From contig NZ_OZ245754.1 of NCBI RefSeq assembly GCF_965227365.1, positions 372,001 through 436,000 on the forward strand: a DNA stretch of 64,000 bases, written 5' to 3'. The DNA is from Hwanghaeella sp965227365. Its GTDB lineage: Bacteria > Pseudomonadota > Alphaproteobacteria > UBA8366 > Aestuariispiraceae. Of this stretch, positions 18,601-26,150 are shown piece by piece. The first letter of the stretch is position 1. Each line of letters opens with the position of its first letter. The position numbers were made by a program, and so were the translations under genes. Under the pieces are notes generated by a model, which saw nothing but the letters and a program-made list of their open reading frames with translations, made no database searches and was not told where the DNA came from.

Positions 18601-18977
18601 TGTCGGCACGTTTGATGCGCGTGACGGGCGAATTGCAGCGCCAGGGAATCGTCACACACGTGATTTCAAAAAAGATTGAAGACATATCTCATCTGCTCGA
18701 TGCCTTGGCCATCGGGGCGACCGGCGATCCCGCCGCCACCTTCGCCGATGTCTCCGCCCCGACGGATGAAGTGAAACGCCCGGTCTATTCCCCGTCCAGG
18801 CCGGGAAAGGCCCCGGAAAGGGAGGTCATCGCCCCCGATGCGCATCGGGGGGCCGGTTATCGGCCGATGAAGACGGTGCCGCAACAACCCTCCACCACCC
18901 AGGCGGCCCCAGTTCCGCGGCCGCGGCATCCTCGGGATCAGGCCAAGGTGTTGTTCCCAAGCCGGGACTTTCACTAG
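15612..18977 (+). CDS. dnaE2: Error-prone DNA polymerase DnaE2
   Basis: C-family DNA polymerase for damage-induced mutagenesis, 1121 aa. It starts with the DnaE2-type PHP domain (AELQCLSNFSFLEGASHP), where the leading metal-binding His of DnaE1 is missing. The catalytic aspartates are D379, D381 and D383 in PDIDIDF. The clamp/fingers region and the OB-fold near residue 940 (VTVSGLVLVRQRPGSARGV) follow, and the protein ends PSRDFH as is usual. The ATG at 15612 shares a base with the imuB stop (TGATG) and is preferred over an upstream ATG inside imuB. Transcription is from the LexA-controlled promoter before imuA. Confidence 0.96.
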   Translation: MSMDQDSAYAELQCLSNFSFLEGASHPDELVIQASALGLSAIGIADRNSLAGVVRAHTAAKRHNIKLLVGARLDLADGASVIAYPKDKEAYARLSRLITLGRRRAEKGSCLLYRTDVIEYAAGMVLIVLPPAQHEKSEPEELLLYRDTFPGDVYLAVSHGLSGDDATRIEECAALARQSGVPLVATNDVMMHAPARRPLADVLTCIREKCVIDDAGWLVQRNAERHLKSPQEMAVLFAGYEGALAATREISEKVRFSLDELAYTYPDEVLEPGLSAQESLEKLTWQGAKQRYPGGMPGKVRQQVEYELKLIGELDYAAYFLTVYDMVRFARTQDILCQGRGSAANSAVCYCLGVTAVDPARLDLLFERFVSAERGEPPDIDIDFEHERREEVIQYIYAKYGRHRAGLAATVICYRARGAVREVGKAMGLSEDTVALLASRIWGWSTEDVADEHLAEVGLDPSDRRLRQTIALVNEIIGFPRHLSQHVGGFVITRGRLDELCPIENAAMADRTVVEWDKDDLDALGILKVDVLALGMLTCLRKAFQLLRNHYGRNYDLASVPPADKATYDMLCRADSLGVFQVESRAQMAFLPRMKPRDFYDLVIEVAIVRPGPIQGDMVHPYLRRRNGEETVSFPSKELEDVLGKTLGVPLFQEQAMKIAIVAAGFEPWEADQLRRAMATFRKTGKIHEFHEKMVEGMAARGYERDFAERCFRQIEGFGEYGFPESHAASFALLVYVSAWIKCHYPAVFGASLLNSQPMGFYAPAQIIRDAMEHGVEIRPIDVNHSSWDHVLEAAPEHLSKGGYAIRLGFRQIKGLSQEDGDWIVAARGNGYAQPLDLWRRAGVKKRALQALARADAFGSLGMSRRQAVWAVQAVGGDKPLPLFEVMGEEEQGEEPAVILPEPTLGEEVVQDYSHLRLSLKAHPCALLRPALAGETLAEDLLTLPDGATVTVSGLVLVRQRPGSARGVVFSTLEDETGWSNIVIWQDTFKKFRREILSARLMRVTGELQRQGIVTHVISKKIEDISHLLDALAIGATGDPAATFADVSAPTDEVKRPVYSPSRPGKAPEREVIAPDAHRGAGYRPMKTVPQQPSTTQAAPVPRPRHPRDQAKVLFPSRDFH

Positions 18978-19059
18978 ACGAACCCCATATTAAGTCAGCT
19001 TGGCCGAAAACGGCATGTTCACGTCCATCCAACGCGGTAAAACCAGCCGGAGTACTACG

Positions 19060-19605
19060 ATGTCCATGGTCCGCCCCAATTTGGATACGTTAATCCTGGA
19101 GACGGCGCGCACCCGCATGCGTCCTCACCGGAGTGAGGATTATGAAAGCGTCCATGCCTTGTGGTCGGACCCGGCAGTGACCCGGTTCATCGGGGGCAAG
19201 CCGATGACGCGGGAGGAAACATGGTTCCGGTTCCTGCGCGGATTGGGACATTGGCATGCATTCTCCTGTGGGTTCTGGCTGGTTGAGGACCGAGAAACCG
19301 GGCTGCTGTTGGGCGAAGTGGGCTTTGCGGATTTCAAACGAGACATGGAGCCTTCCCATTCCGGCAAGCCCGAAATGGGATGGGTCCTCAGCGGCAAGGT
19401 GCATGGCCAAGGCTATGCCAGGGAAACGGTGACGGCGGCGCTCGACTGGGGCCGCAGGAACCTTACGGCGGACAAGGTTTTCTGCATCATCGATGCGGAA
19501 AACGCGGATTCGATCCGTGTTGCGGACAGGTTCGGTTTCCAGCAGACCGCACGGACGACTTACAAGGAAAAACCGGTCATCGCCTATGAGCGAAGCCTGG
19601 CCTGA
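19060..19605 (+). CDS. GNAT family N-acetyltransferase, RimJ/RimL-like
   Basis: Acetyl-CoA-dependent acyltransferase of the RimJ/RimL branch, about 181 aa. TLILETARTRMRPHRSEDY at the start is the usual first strand. The acetyl-CoA pyrophosphate loop is in GKVHGQGYARETVTAAL (about 109-125), followed by IIDAENADSIRVADRFGF, the final typical motif. The ATG at 19060 lies 9 bp after a GGAG site; ATG codons at 19000, 19018 and 19066 are also possible. Substrate unknown. It is unrelated to the upstream SOS cassette and 82 bp after it. Confidence 0.85.
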   Translation: MSMVRPNLDTLILETARTRMRPHRSEDYESVHALWSDPAVTRFIGGKPMTREETWFRFLRGLGHWHAFSCGFWLVEDRETGLLLGEVGFADFKRDMEPSHSGKPEMGWVLSGKVHGQGYARETVTAALDWGRRNLTADKVFCIIDAENADSIRVADRFGFQQTARTTYKEKPVIAYERSLA

Positions 19606-19728
19606 CACCGTCCCGCAAAAAGGGTAGGCTGCCATATGCAGAAACATGGATGACGTGATCCTCTGCCGGCATTCTCCGTGATGCATGGTGCCAAGCAGCA
19701 AGAGAGAGCGCAGGCAAAGACAGGGACA

Positions 19729-20904
19729 ATGACCGCCGATCTACCCTCCGCTATTGAAGCCCTGCAATCCAATCCCCAGGATATGGATACTTGGAAGACA
19801 GTCGGCCTGATGATCATCGCGCAAGGCGTACCGGATCATCTTGCTCTGTTTGAACAACGCCAGAAGATGACCGGTGACGCGGTCCCCATACTGTTCCAGG
19901 CGTTGTTTCACGATGAATTCGTCCAGAACCCGCCTTTGCGTCAGCGCTTGATCCAATTCGGCGACAGTATGTCCTGGGAGAACCCGATTGCTGTCGTCGT
20001 ACATTTTTTTGCCGCTTGCGCGCGTCTCTATGATCAAGACAGGACCGGTCCACAGGCCTTTCGGGATGTTGCCGACGCAATTGCTAGAAGCCCGAATTTC
20101 TTCTCCACGGTCCCCCATCTCGCGCAGACGCCAGGGTTTTCCAGACTGATTACATCACCTACGGAAACCCGAATATTCTGGTCCGACTGGGGTGTGATGG
20201 ATCACCAGGAAATCGTCTGGCCGGAAAATCCCGCTCCCCCTTCCGGGCCGGATCCGCTTATCTTCGCTGCTTGCGACGGCGGTTATTTCGACCGGTTCGG
20301 AGAGCGATTCCTGCAGGTCGTGACCGGTCTTGGCCCGGTACACATCCATATCGTCAATCCCCGGCCCGGTCAGCAAGAGGAATTCGAGGCGAAGGCGGGA
20401 CCGGATGTCTTTCTTTCGCATGAAACCGTATCCAAGGACAGAAGCAACAGTCAGTACTACGCCTGCGCCCGATTCTTTGCAGCGGATGCAGTAATGCGGC
20501 GTTACGACTGCGACATGCTCATGCTGGATATCGATCTGGATCGGTTGGCAAATCTCGATAGCCTGTTCGAAAAAATCGGCAGTGTCGACCTGGCTTATTT
20601 CGCCATGCCGACGTTGATGCCGTGGCTGCGTCATCATGCGGCCTTCATCCACTTGCGCAATCGCCCTGCGGTCAGGACGTTCCTGAACCGCCTGGCCAAT
20701 CTCCTGTCACACCAATTACCGGACTCGGTTTGGTATGTGGATCAGCTTTGCCTTGCCTCGGCACTGCTGGCGTATCAGGACAACCCCGATGGGTTGAGCA
20801 TAGAGGCGCTTGAACAGGTCGACGGCTTCCCTTTCGCCCATTTCGTCATGCCGGCGGGGGCGGACGCGGAAAAGCAACAGTTGCGCCGGGCGGGCTCGGT
20901 CTAA
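19729..20904 (+). CDS. Hypothetical protein, putative GT-A-like glycosyltransferase
   Basis: No family name can be given with confidence; about 391 aa. The first 120 residues are helical. From about residue 170 a Rossmann-like pattern begins (PLIFAACDGGYFDRFGERFL, then VHIHIVNPRP), and a DxD-like motif follows in CDMLMLDIDLDRL near residue 270. That order resembles nucleotide-diphospho-sugar transferases that act on hexoses. No signal peptide or membrane helix is present. The ATG at 19729 has an AGGGA site; ATG 19681 is an alternative. It overlaps the convergent acetyltransferase gene by 4 bp. A second sugar-related gene next door, the hexapeptide acetyltransferase, fits a glycan role. Confidence 0.65.
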   Translation: MTADLPSAIEALQSNPQDMDTWKTVGLMIIAQGVPDHLALFEQRQKMTGDAVPILFQALFHDEFVQNPPLRQRLIQFGDSMSWENPIAVVVHFFAACARLYDQDRTGPQAFRDVADAIARSPNFFSTVPHLAQTPGFSRLITSPTETRIFWSDWGVMDHQEIVWPENPAPPSGPDPLIFAACDGGYFDRFGERFLQVVTGLGPVHIHIVNPRPGQQEEFEAKAGPDVFLSHETVSKDRSNSQYYACARFFAADAVMRRYDCDMLMLDIDLDRLANLDSLFEKIGSVDLAYFAMPTLMPWLRHHAAFIHLRNRPAVRTFLNRLANLLSHQLPDSVWYVDQLCLASALLAYQDNPDGLSIEALEQVDGFPFAHFVMPAGADAEKQQLRRAGSV

Positions 20905-21476
20905 GCTCTTTGCCCCGGCGGTATCACGGCCGGGCCTGCCACCCGTGCGGGGTTCCCATAGGCAAGCATGCCAGCCGGTATATCACGGCTGACAAGAGAA
21001 CCGGATCCAACGATGGCGTCATCGCCGATCGTGACGCCCGGCAGGACCGTCACATTCGCGCCGATCCAGACCCGCGAACCGATGGTGATCGGCTTACCCC
21101 ATTCCATGCCGGCGGCGCGGCGCTGCGGGTCGCGGTCATGGTCGGTGCAGGCGAGCACCGTTCCTGGCCCGATCATGGCGTCGTCCCCCAACCGGATCGG
21201 GGCGGTATCGATCAAGACACCATTGACGTTGATGTAGGCATTCCGTCCCATATGGATGTTGAACCCGTAGAAACACCTGAACGGGGCCTCGATGAAGAAA
21301 TCGCCATTCGCCGACCCGAAAAGCTGACGCAAAATATGAGGTGTGCCGTCCGCTTCCATCGGTTCCGACGCGTTGAAGGCGTTACAGGCCTGGCGGGCCG
21401 TATCCCGCAGGGCGCTCAATTCGGCATCGAAAAGACAATAGGCTTCGCCCCGCCGCATTTTTTCCAGTTCGCTCAT
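20901..21476 (-). CDS. Sugar O-acetyltransferase, maltose/galactoside type (Maa/LacA/NodL)
   Basis: Left-handed beta-helix hexapeptide-repeat acetyltransferase, 191 aa. The N-terminal Mac domain begins SELEKMRRGEAYCLFDAEL. The catalytic His is in CTDHDRDPQRRA, and the hexapeptide turns run ITIGSRVWIGANVTVLPGVT (about 136-155) to the YGNPARV ending shared by Maa, LacA and NodL. It transfers acetyl from acetyl-CoA to a sugar hydroxyl; the acceptor is unknown. The ATG at 21476 begins the Mac domain and is preferred over 21542. It is divergent from the ThDP-enzyme gene and converges with the putative glycosyltransferase gene. Confidence 0.9.
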   Translation of the reverse strand: MSELEKMRRGEAYCLFDAELSALRDTARQACNAFNASEPMEADGTPHILRQLFGSANGDFFIEAPFRCFYGFNIHMGRNAYINVNGVLIDTAPIRLGDDAMIGPGTVLACTDHDRDPQRRAAGMEWGKPITIGSRVWIGANVTVLPGVTIGDDAIVGSGSLVSRDIPAGMLAYGNPARVAGPAVIPPGQRA

Positions 21477-21579
21477 TGTACTTGGATTCCGCCTTTTGAT
21501 GCTGGGACCGTCCCTTGACGGGCTAGCGCGGAACAGCAGCATAATGCGTCCGCCTTCCTATCAACATGGAAATCTCCTC

Positions 21580-23187
21580 ATGCCGAAAACCCTGGCCGAT
21601 GTCCTGACGGAACAACTTGCTCAAATGGGGGTCCGCCGCATGTTCGGCGTGCCGGGCGGCGGCAGCAGCCTGGATCTTATCGATGCGGGCGCGCGACACG
21701 GGATCGAATTCATCCTCAGCCAGACCGAGACGGCTGGTGCGATCATGGCGTCCGTTACCGGGGAATTGACCGGTGCCCCCGGCGTCGTCCTGACCGGCGT
21801 GGGGCCGGGCGCAGCCAGCGTGGTGAATGGTGCCGCATATGCGTCCTTGGAAAAGGCCCCGTTGGTCGTGTTCACGGATCAGGTCGAAGGAACCAATGCC
21901 GGTGGAATCCATCAGAAATACGATCAACAGGCAATGTTCGCCCCGCTGGTTCGCGGTGGAGCGGCGCTGGATGCCGAAACCGGTCCGGATGCGTTCGTCG
22001 GCCTGTTGCGTCGGGCAATTACTCCACCGCTTGGCCCGGTCCATGTCGACTTGTCCGCGGCCCAGGCGTCGCGACCAGCGGCGCTGCCGCGAATCGAATC
22101 CGCCGATGTTCCCGGCGATCAGTTTCCGGACGTTTCCTCAAAGGTAGCCGACCTCCTCAAGCAATGCCGCCGCCCGGTTCTGCTCGTCGGTCTCGAGGCG
22201 CGGTCTGCGGAGGTCGCCCAAGCCGTGCGGCATCTGGCCCAGCGGGTCGGTTGTCCGGTTCTCACCACCTATAAGGCAAAGGGTATCGTACCCGATGCCG
22301 ATCCGGGTCTTGTCGGGCATGTGACCGGCGGAACCGCGGAGGCGTCGGTGCTGCACGCCGCCGACCTGATCCTGACCGTCGGATTGGATCCGATCGAGTT
22401 GATCAATCAGCCCTGGCCCTACAAAGCACCCGTCATCGATATCGCCGAAGTCGAGCATGATGCGGGGCCCTTCCGCGCCGTTGCACAATTGATTGGTGAC
22501 CCGGCAGTCATACTGCCCGCCTTGATCGGTCATGGCCTGACAGGCGATTGGACCATGGATGAGGTTGCTGCGATGAAGTCGTCGCAGCAGACGCGCTTGA
22601 TGCCCCTGGACATGGACTGGGATAAGCATCCGGACGACCCGCGTCCGTTGGTGCAGGCAATCCAACGGGCGTCCAACGGTGCGCGACTGACGGTCGATTC
22701 CGGTGCGCATATGTTTCCGGCGATGGCTTTATGGCGGGCGGAAATTCCATTTGGCGTGCTGAAGTCCAATGGGTTGTCGACGATGGGCTTCGCGGTGCCG
22801 GCAGGGATAGCGGCGGCGCTGCATGACCCGGAGCTACCGGTCATCGCCATTACCGGGGATGGCGGCCTATCCATGTGTCTGACTGAATTGGCGACGGCGG
22901 CACGGTTGGGCGTCGATCTCGTCACCGTCGTGTTCAACGATGCGGCATTGTCGCTGATCGATATCAAGCAACAGGCACAGCAACGACCGTCTCTCGGCGT
23001 GCGTTATCCGACGATCGATTATGCCGCGGCGGCCGAGGCGATGGGGGTAAGAGGATCCCGCGTGAGGGGTGTCGAGGCGCTGTCCGATGCGGTTGGCGAG
23101 GCACTGTCGCGCGGTGGCCCGTCCCTAATTGACGTCACGGTCGACCCGTCCGGATATCCGGATATGCTGTCGGCTCTTCGCAAATAG
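21580..23187 (+). CDS. Thiamine-diphosphate-dependent enzyme, acetolactate synthase-like
   Basis: ThDP enzyme of the acetolactate synthase / benzoylformate decarboxylase superfamily, 535 aa. The N-terminal domain carries the catalytic Glu in SQTETAGAIMA (near residue 52), the middle domain spans about 190-330, and the ThDP/Mg motif GDGGLSMCLTELATAARLG...NDAA lies near 427-455. It lacks a neighbouring ilvH regulatory subunit, so a true branched-chain acetolactate synthase is unlikely; a decarboxylase, ligase or sulfo-/phospho-acyl processing enzyme is more likely. The ATG at 21580 is chosen because it begins the conserved PKTLADVLTEQLAQMG segment. Confidence 0.87.
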   Translation: MPKTLADVLTEQLAQMGVRRMFGVPGGGSSLDLIDAGARHGIEFILSQTETAGAIMASVTGELTGAPGVVLTGVGPGAASVVNGAAYASLEKAPLVVFTDQVEGTNAGGIHQKYDQQAMFAPLVRGGAALDAETGPDAFVGLLRRAITPPLGPVHVDLSAAQASRPAALPRIESADVPGDQFPDVSSKVADLLKQCRRPVLLVGLEARSAEVAQAVRHLAQRVGCPVLTTYKAKGIVPDADPGLVGHVTGGTAEASVLHAADLILTVGLDPIELINQPWPYKAPVIDIAEVEHDAGPFRAVAQLIGDPAVILPALIGHGLTGDWTMDEVAAMKSSQQTRLMPLDMDWDKHPDDPRPLVQAIQRASNGARLTVDSGAHMFPAMALWRAEIPFGVLKSNGLSTMGFAVPAGIAAALHDPELPVIAITGDGGLSMCLTELATAARLGVDLVTVVFNDAALSLIDIKQQAQQRPSLGVRYPTIDYAAAAEAMGVRGSRVRGVEALSDAVGEALSRGGPSLIDVTVDPSGYPDMLSALRK

Positions 23188-23271
23188 GGGGGCGACCTTT
23201 GTTCCTCAGCTTATCACCGCAATTCCCGGGAGCGATGCAGCGACAATGCCTCCTGCAGGAAGAATGATTCT

Positions 23272-24156
23272 ATGACCGGCAATATGCAGCACCCCGACAG
23301 GCCGGTACGCGGGATCGTTCTGATGATGGCCGCGGTGCTTTTCATCGCGGGGCAGGAGGCGATTGCCAAACATCTGACGCAGGAAGGGCTTCCCCTCTCC
23401 CAGGTGATCTGGGCGCGATATGCGTCGCATCTTCTGCTGATGCTGTTGTTCCTGTTGCCCCGGGACGGTCTTTCGGTTTTTCGCTCCACGCGTCCTGTCG
23501 CGCAGGTCGGACGGTCGATGCTGCTGTTGATCGACACGATTCTGTATTTCCTCGCCTTGACCTTTCTGTCCCTGGTCGAGGTGACCGCCATCGTCTTCGT
23601 TGCGCCGATCATGGTCGTCCTTTTGGCGAAGCCTTTGCTGGGCGAAACCCTGACCGCTCGACGATTGATCGCCGCTTTGGTGGGGTTTGTTGGCGTGCTG
23701 ATAATTGTTCGGCCCGGATTCGACGGGTTGAGCTGGCCGGCCTTGCTGGTGATCGGCTCGGCGATCTGTATCGCCTTGTTCAGTCTTGCGACACGGCGAA
23801 TGCGCTCAGTCGATCCGAGCCGGGTAACGATGCTCTACACGGCCCTGGTCGGGACTGTGGCCGCGTCATGCTGGGTCCCATTCGAATGGGTCGCGCCGAG
23901 CTTGGAGCATTGGGCGTTAATGATCGCGATCGGCGTGCTTGGCGGCACGGGGCACGGGCTGTTGATCGTTGCGCATCAGGATGCGCCGGCCTCCACGATC
24001 GCGCCTTTCATGTATATCCAGATCCTATGGGCGCTCGGGCTCGGTTGGATCGTTTTCGGGGATTGGCCGGATATTGCCACATTCATCGGGGCGGCGGTGA
24101 TTATTGCGGGCGGGCTTACCGTTCTGACCGGTGAAGCCCGCCGCAGGAGAGCGTGA
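23272..24156 (+). CDS. EamA/DMT-family transporter
   Basis: Drug/metabolite transporter superfamily inner-membrane protein, 294 aa, with ten predicted helices in two EamA repeats. Typical segments are VLFIAGQEAIAKHL in helix 1, VTAIVFVAPIMVVLLAKPLLGE at helices 3-4 (key parts EVTAIVFVAPI and LLGE) and, in the second repeat, PASTIAPFMYIQILWALGLG. It follows the ThDP enzyme by 84 bp and could export that enzyme's product or a related metabolite, but most EamA proteins cannot be assigned a substrate from sequence. The second ATG at residue 5 is a possible start. Confidence 0.9.
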   Translation: MTGNMQHPDRPVRGIVLMMAAVLFIAGQEAIAKHLTQEGLPLSQVIWARYASHLLLMLLFLLPRDGLSVFRSTRPVAQVGRSMLLLIDTILYFLALTFLSLVEVTAIVFVAPIMVVLLAKPLLGETLTARRLIAALVGFVGVLIIVRPGFDGLSWPALLVIGSAICIALFSLATRRMRSVDPSRVTMLYTALVGTVAASCWVPFEWVAPSLEHWALMIAIGVLGGTGHGLLIVAHQDAPASTIAPFMYIQILWALGLGWIVFGDWPDIATFIGAAVIIAGGLTVLTGEARRRRA

Positions 24157-24165
24157 CGGTTTTGG

Positions 24166-24942
24166 TCAGCTGATCTGTAACACGTCACCGTCGACGCTGA
24201 TGATCTGCCCGGATACTTTCTGCGCCATATCCGACGACAGGAACACTGCCATATTGGCGATGTCATAAGGCGAAACGCTGGTCCGCATCGCGACGCCGGA
24301 TACCAGTTTCTCGCGCATGGCGTCGAAGGAGATGTTCATTGCCTTCGCCTTGGCGTCGATCACGCGGTCGATCCGTTCGCCGTCCACGATACCCGGCAAA
24401 ATCGCGTTGCTGCGGATGTTGTCGGGTCCCAATTCGGCCGCCAGAGTTTTGGTGAAGCCGACCACGGCCCATTTCGATGCCGCATAGGGAAGGCGCAGGG
24501 GAAAACCGAGACGGCCCGCGACGGAGGAAAGATTGATGACGGCACCCTTCTGGTTGGCTTTCAGCATCGGGGTAGCCAGCTTGGTGCAGTAAAAATGCGC
24601 GGTGATGTTGACGTCCAGCGTGCGCTGCCAGTCATCCAGTTCGATATCCTCGACACGCGCCGTCGGCCCGGCAATGCCGACATTGTTGACCAGCACGTCC
24701 AGTCCGCCGAGTGTCTTTTCAATGTCTTCGAACATCGCCGAAACGGCTTCGTAATCCGCGCAGTCGCAGTTCACGGCTTTCACGCTTGGGTATTTGGCGC
24801 GCAGATCTTCCAGCGTTTCATCGACGACGTCGCATGTATAAACCTTCGCATTCGCCTTCACGAATGTATCGACCATCGCGCGGCCGATACCGGACGCTCC
24901 GGCGGAAATGAAAACTCTCGACCCTTTAAGATCTATCGACAT
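24166..24942 (-). CDS. SDR family NAD(P)-dependent oxidoreductase
   Basis: Classical short-chain dehydrogenase/reductase, 258 aa. The cofactor motif is AGASGIGRA (residues 14-22), NNVG is near 87-90, and the catalytic Ser-Tyr-Lys set is S138/S139, Y152 and K156 in YAASKWA. D39 after the second strand (YTCDVV) favours NAD over NADP. The ATG at 24942 follows a strong GGAGGAAA site. Its 3' end nearly touches the convergent EamA gene. The substrate is unknown, and it is separated by 37 bp from the glycosyltransferase gene behind it, so it may share the leftward transcript of the asparagine synthetase cluster. Confidence 0.9.
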   Translation of the reverse strand: MSIDLKGSRVFISAGASGIGRAMVDTFVKANAKVYTCDVVDETLEDLRAKYPSVKAVNCDCADYEAVSAMFEDIEKTLGGLDVLVNNVGIAGPTARVEDIELDDWQRTLDVNITAHFYCTKLATPMLKANQKGAVINLSSVAGRLGFPLRLPYAASKWAVVGFTKTLAAELGPDNIRSNAILPGIVDGERIDRVIDAKAKAMNISFDAMREKLVSGVAMRTSVSPYDIANMAVFLSSDMAQKVSGQIISVDGDVLQIS

Positions 24943-24979
24943 GTTGTTTCCTCCATTAAGGTATTAGTGTTGGCTTGTT

Positions 24980-26134
24980 TCATTTCTCATCGTCCAGAAT
25001 GGCTTCGTAAAGGACCAATGTCTGTTCGGTGATAACCGGTTCGGCGAACTCTTCCTCGGCGGCCCGCCTGGCTGCAATGCCGTATGTCTTTCGAAGCGCC
25101 TCGTCTTCCGCCAATCGTTCCAGTGCCGCTGCCAAAGGCTCGGCCTCGCGCACAGGGACCAGTATCCCGGTCTCTCCATTACGGCAGACTTCCCGGCAGC
25201 CCGGAACATCCGTCGCGACCATCGGCAGACCGCAGGCAGCCGCCTCCAGCAGCGATTTCGGCAGGCCTTCGCGGTAGGAAGGTAGAACGGCGATGTGGCT
25301 TCCTGCATAGACGGCGGCAACATCGGTGGTGGGGCCGGCAATATCGACGATGCCTTCCGCCCGCCATGCATCGAGCATTTCTTGCGGAATCGACGCCGGG
25401 TTGTCGTCCGTCGGACCGATCAGGCGGACTACGATATCCTTTCCACTGCGACGCAGAAGCCGGGCGGCGTCGACCAATTCGCCTATGCCCTTGTCCCATA
25501 GCATCCGGCTGACGCAGCTGACCGTGATGGGGCCAGCCGGTTCGGGCGAGGGTGTGAAGGTATTTGTATCGACGCCCGATCCACGAATGATCGCGATGCG
25601 GTCCGAGGATACGCCGATCCGGGACTGGAACAGGGCGCTGTCATCCCCGTTCTGCAGAATCAGCCGGGTGTTGCGCCGATTCAGCAGGATTCTGAAAGCG
25701 GCGGCCAGGGCCGGCCGGACCAGCGTGGCGAAAGCGCCCTTGCTGATGAAGACAAATCCCAGGCCCGCCATCGCATTCACGACATGAGGCACGCCAGCGA
25801 GCCAGGCCGCGACCGAGCCGTAAAGAACCGGCTTCACGGCGACCTGGTGTACGATATCAGGCCGCACACGCCGGTACAGTTTTCGGAGCGCGAGGATCGA
25901 CCCGATATCCGCAAAAGGGTTCCGTCCGCTGCGGTTCAGCCTGATGGGATAGAGCGCGAACCCTTCATTCCGGATTGCTTCGCCATGCTTGCGTACGCGG
26001 CATGCGACGGCAACTTTCATCCCTGCATCCCGGGCCGCCCGTGCTATGGGAAGGCGGTGGGAACAGAAGTACCAATCCTCGCTGACCAGGAAGAGGAGAG
26101 TCTTTCCTTCAAGCTTGGGAAAGAGAGACGTCAT
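24980..26134 (-). CDS. Glycosyltransferase family 4 protein
   Basis: GT-B retaining glycosyltransferase, 384 aa. The C-terminal nucleotide-sugar-binding motif EGLPKSLLEAAACGLPMVAT has the two Glu residues of the EX7E signature (about residues 288-307), and the linker VSCVSRMLWDKGIGELVDAA is typical of GT4. The N-terminal acceptor domain holds NAMAGLGFVFISKG, seen in WbdX/PglA-type amino-sugar transferases. It is expected to add a sugar to an undecaprenyl-linked glycan at the inner membrane. It starts 16 bp after asnB on the same strand, so the two are co-transcribed, consistent with surface polysaccharide synthesis. Confidence 0.9.
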   Translation of the reverse strand: MTSLFPKLEGKTLLFLVSEDWYFCSHRLPIARAARDAGMKVAVACRVRKHGEAIRNEGFALYPIRLNRSGRNPFADIGSILALRKLYRRVRPDIVHQVAVKPVLYGSVAAWLAGVPHVVNAMAGLGFVFISKGAFATLVRPALAAAFRILLNRRNTRLILQNGDDSALFQSRIGVSSDRIAIIRGSGVDTNTFTPSPEPAGPITVSCVSRMLWDKGIGELVDAARLLRRSGKDIVVRLIGPTDDNPASIPQEMLDAWRAEGIVDIAGPTTDVAAVYAGSHIAVLPSYREGLPKSLLEAAACGLPMVATDVPGCREVCRNGETGILVPVREAEPLAAALERLAEDEALRKTYGIAARRAAEEEFAEPVITEQTLVLYEAILDDEK

Positions 26135-26150
26135 TTGGTCAACCGGCGCT

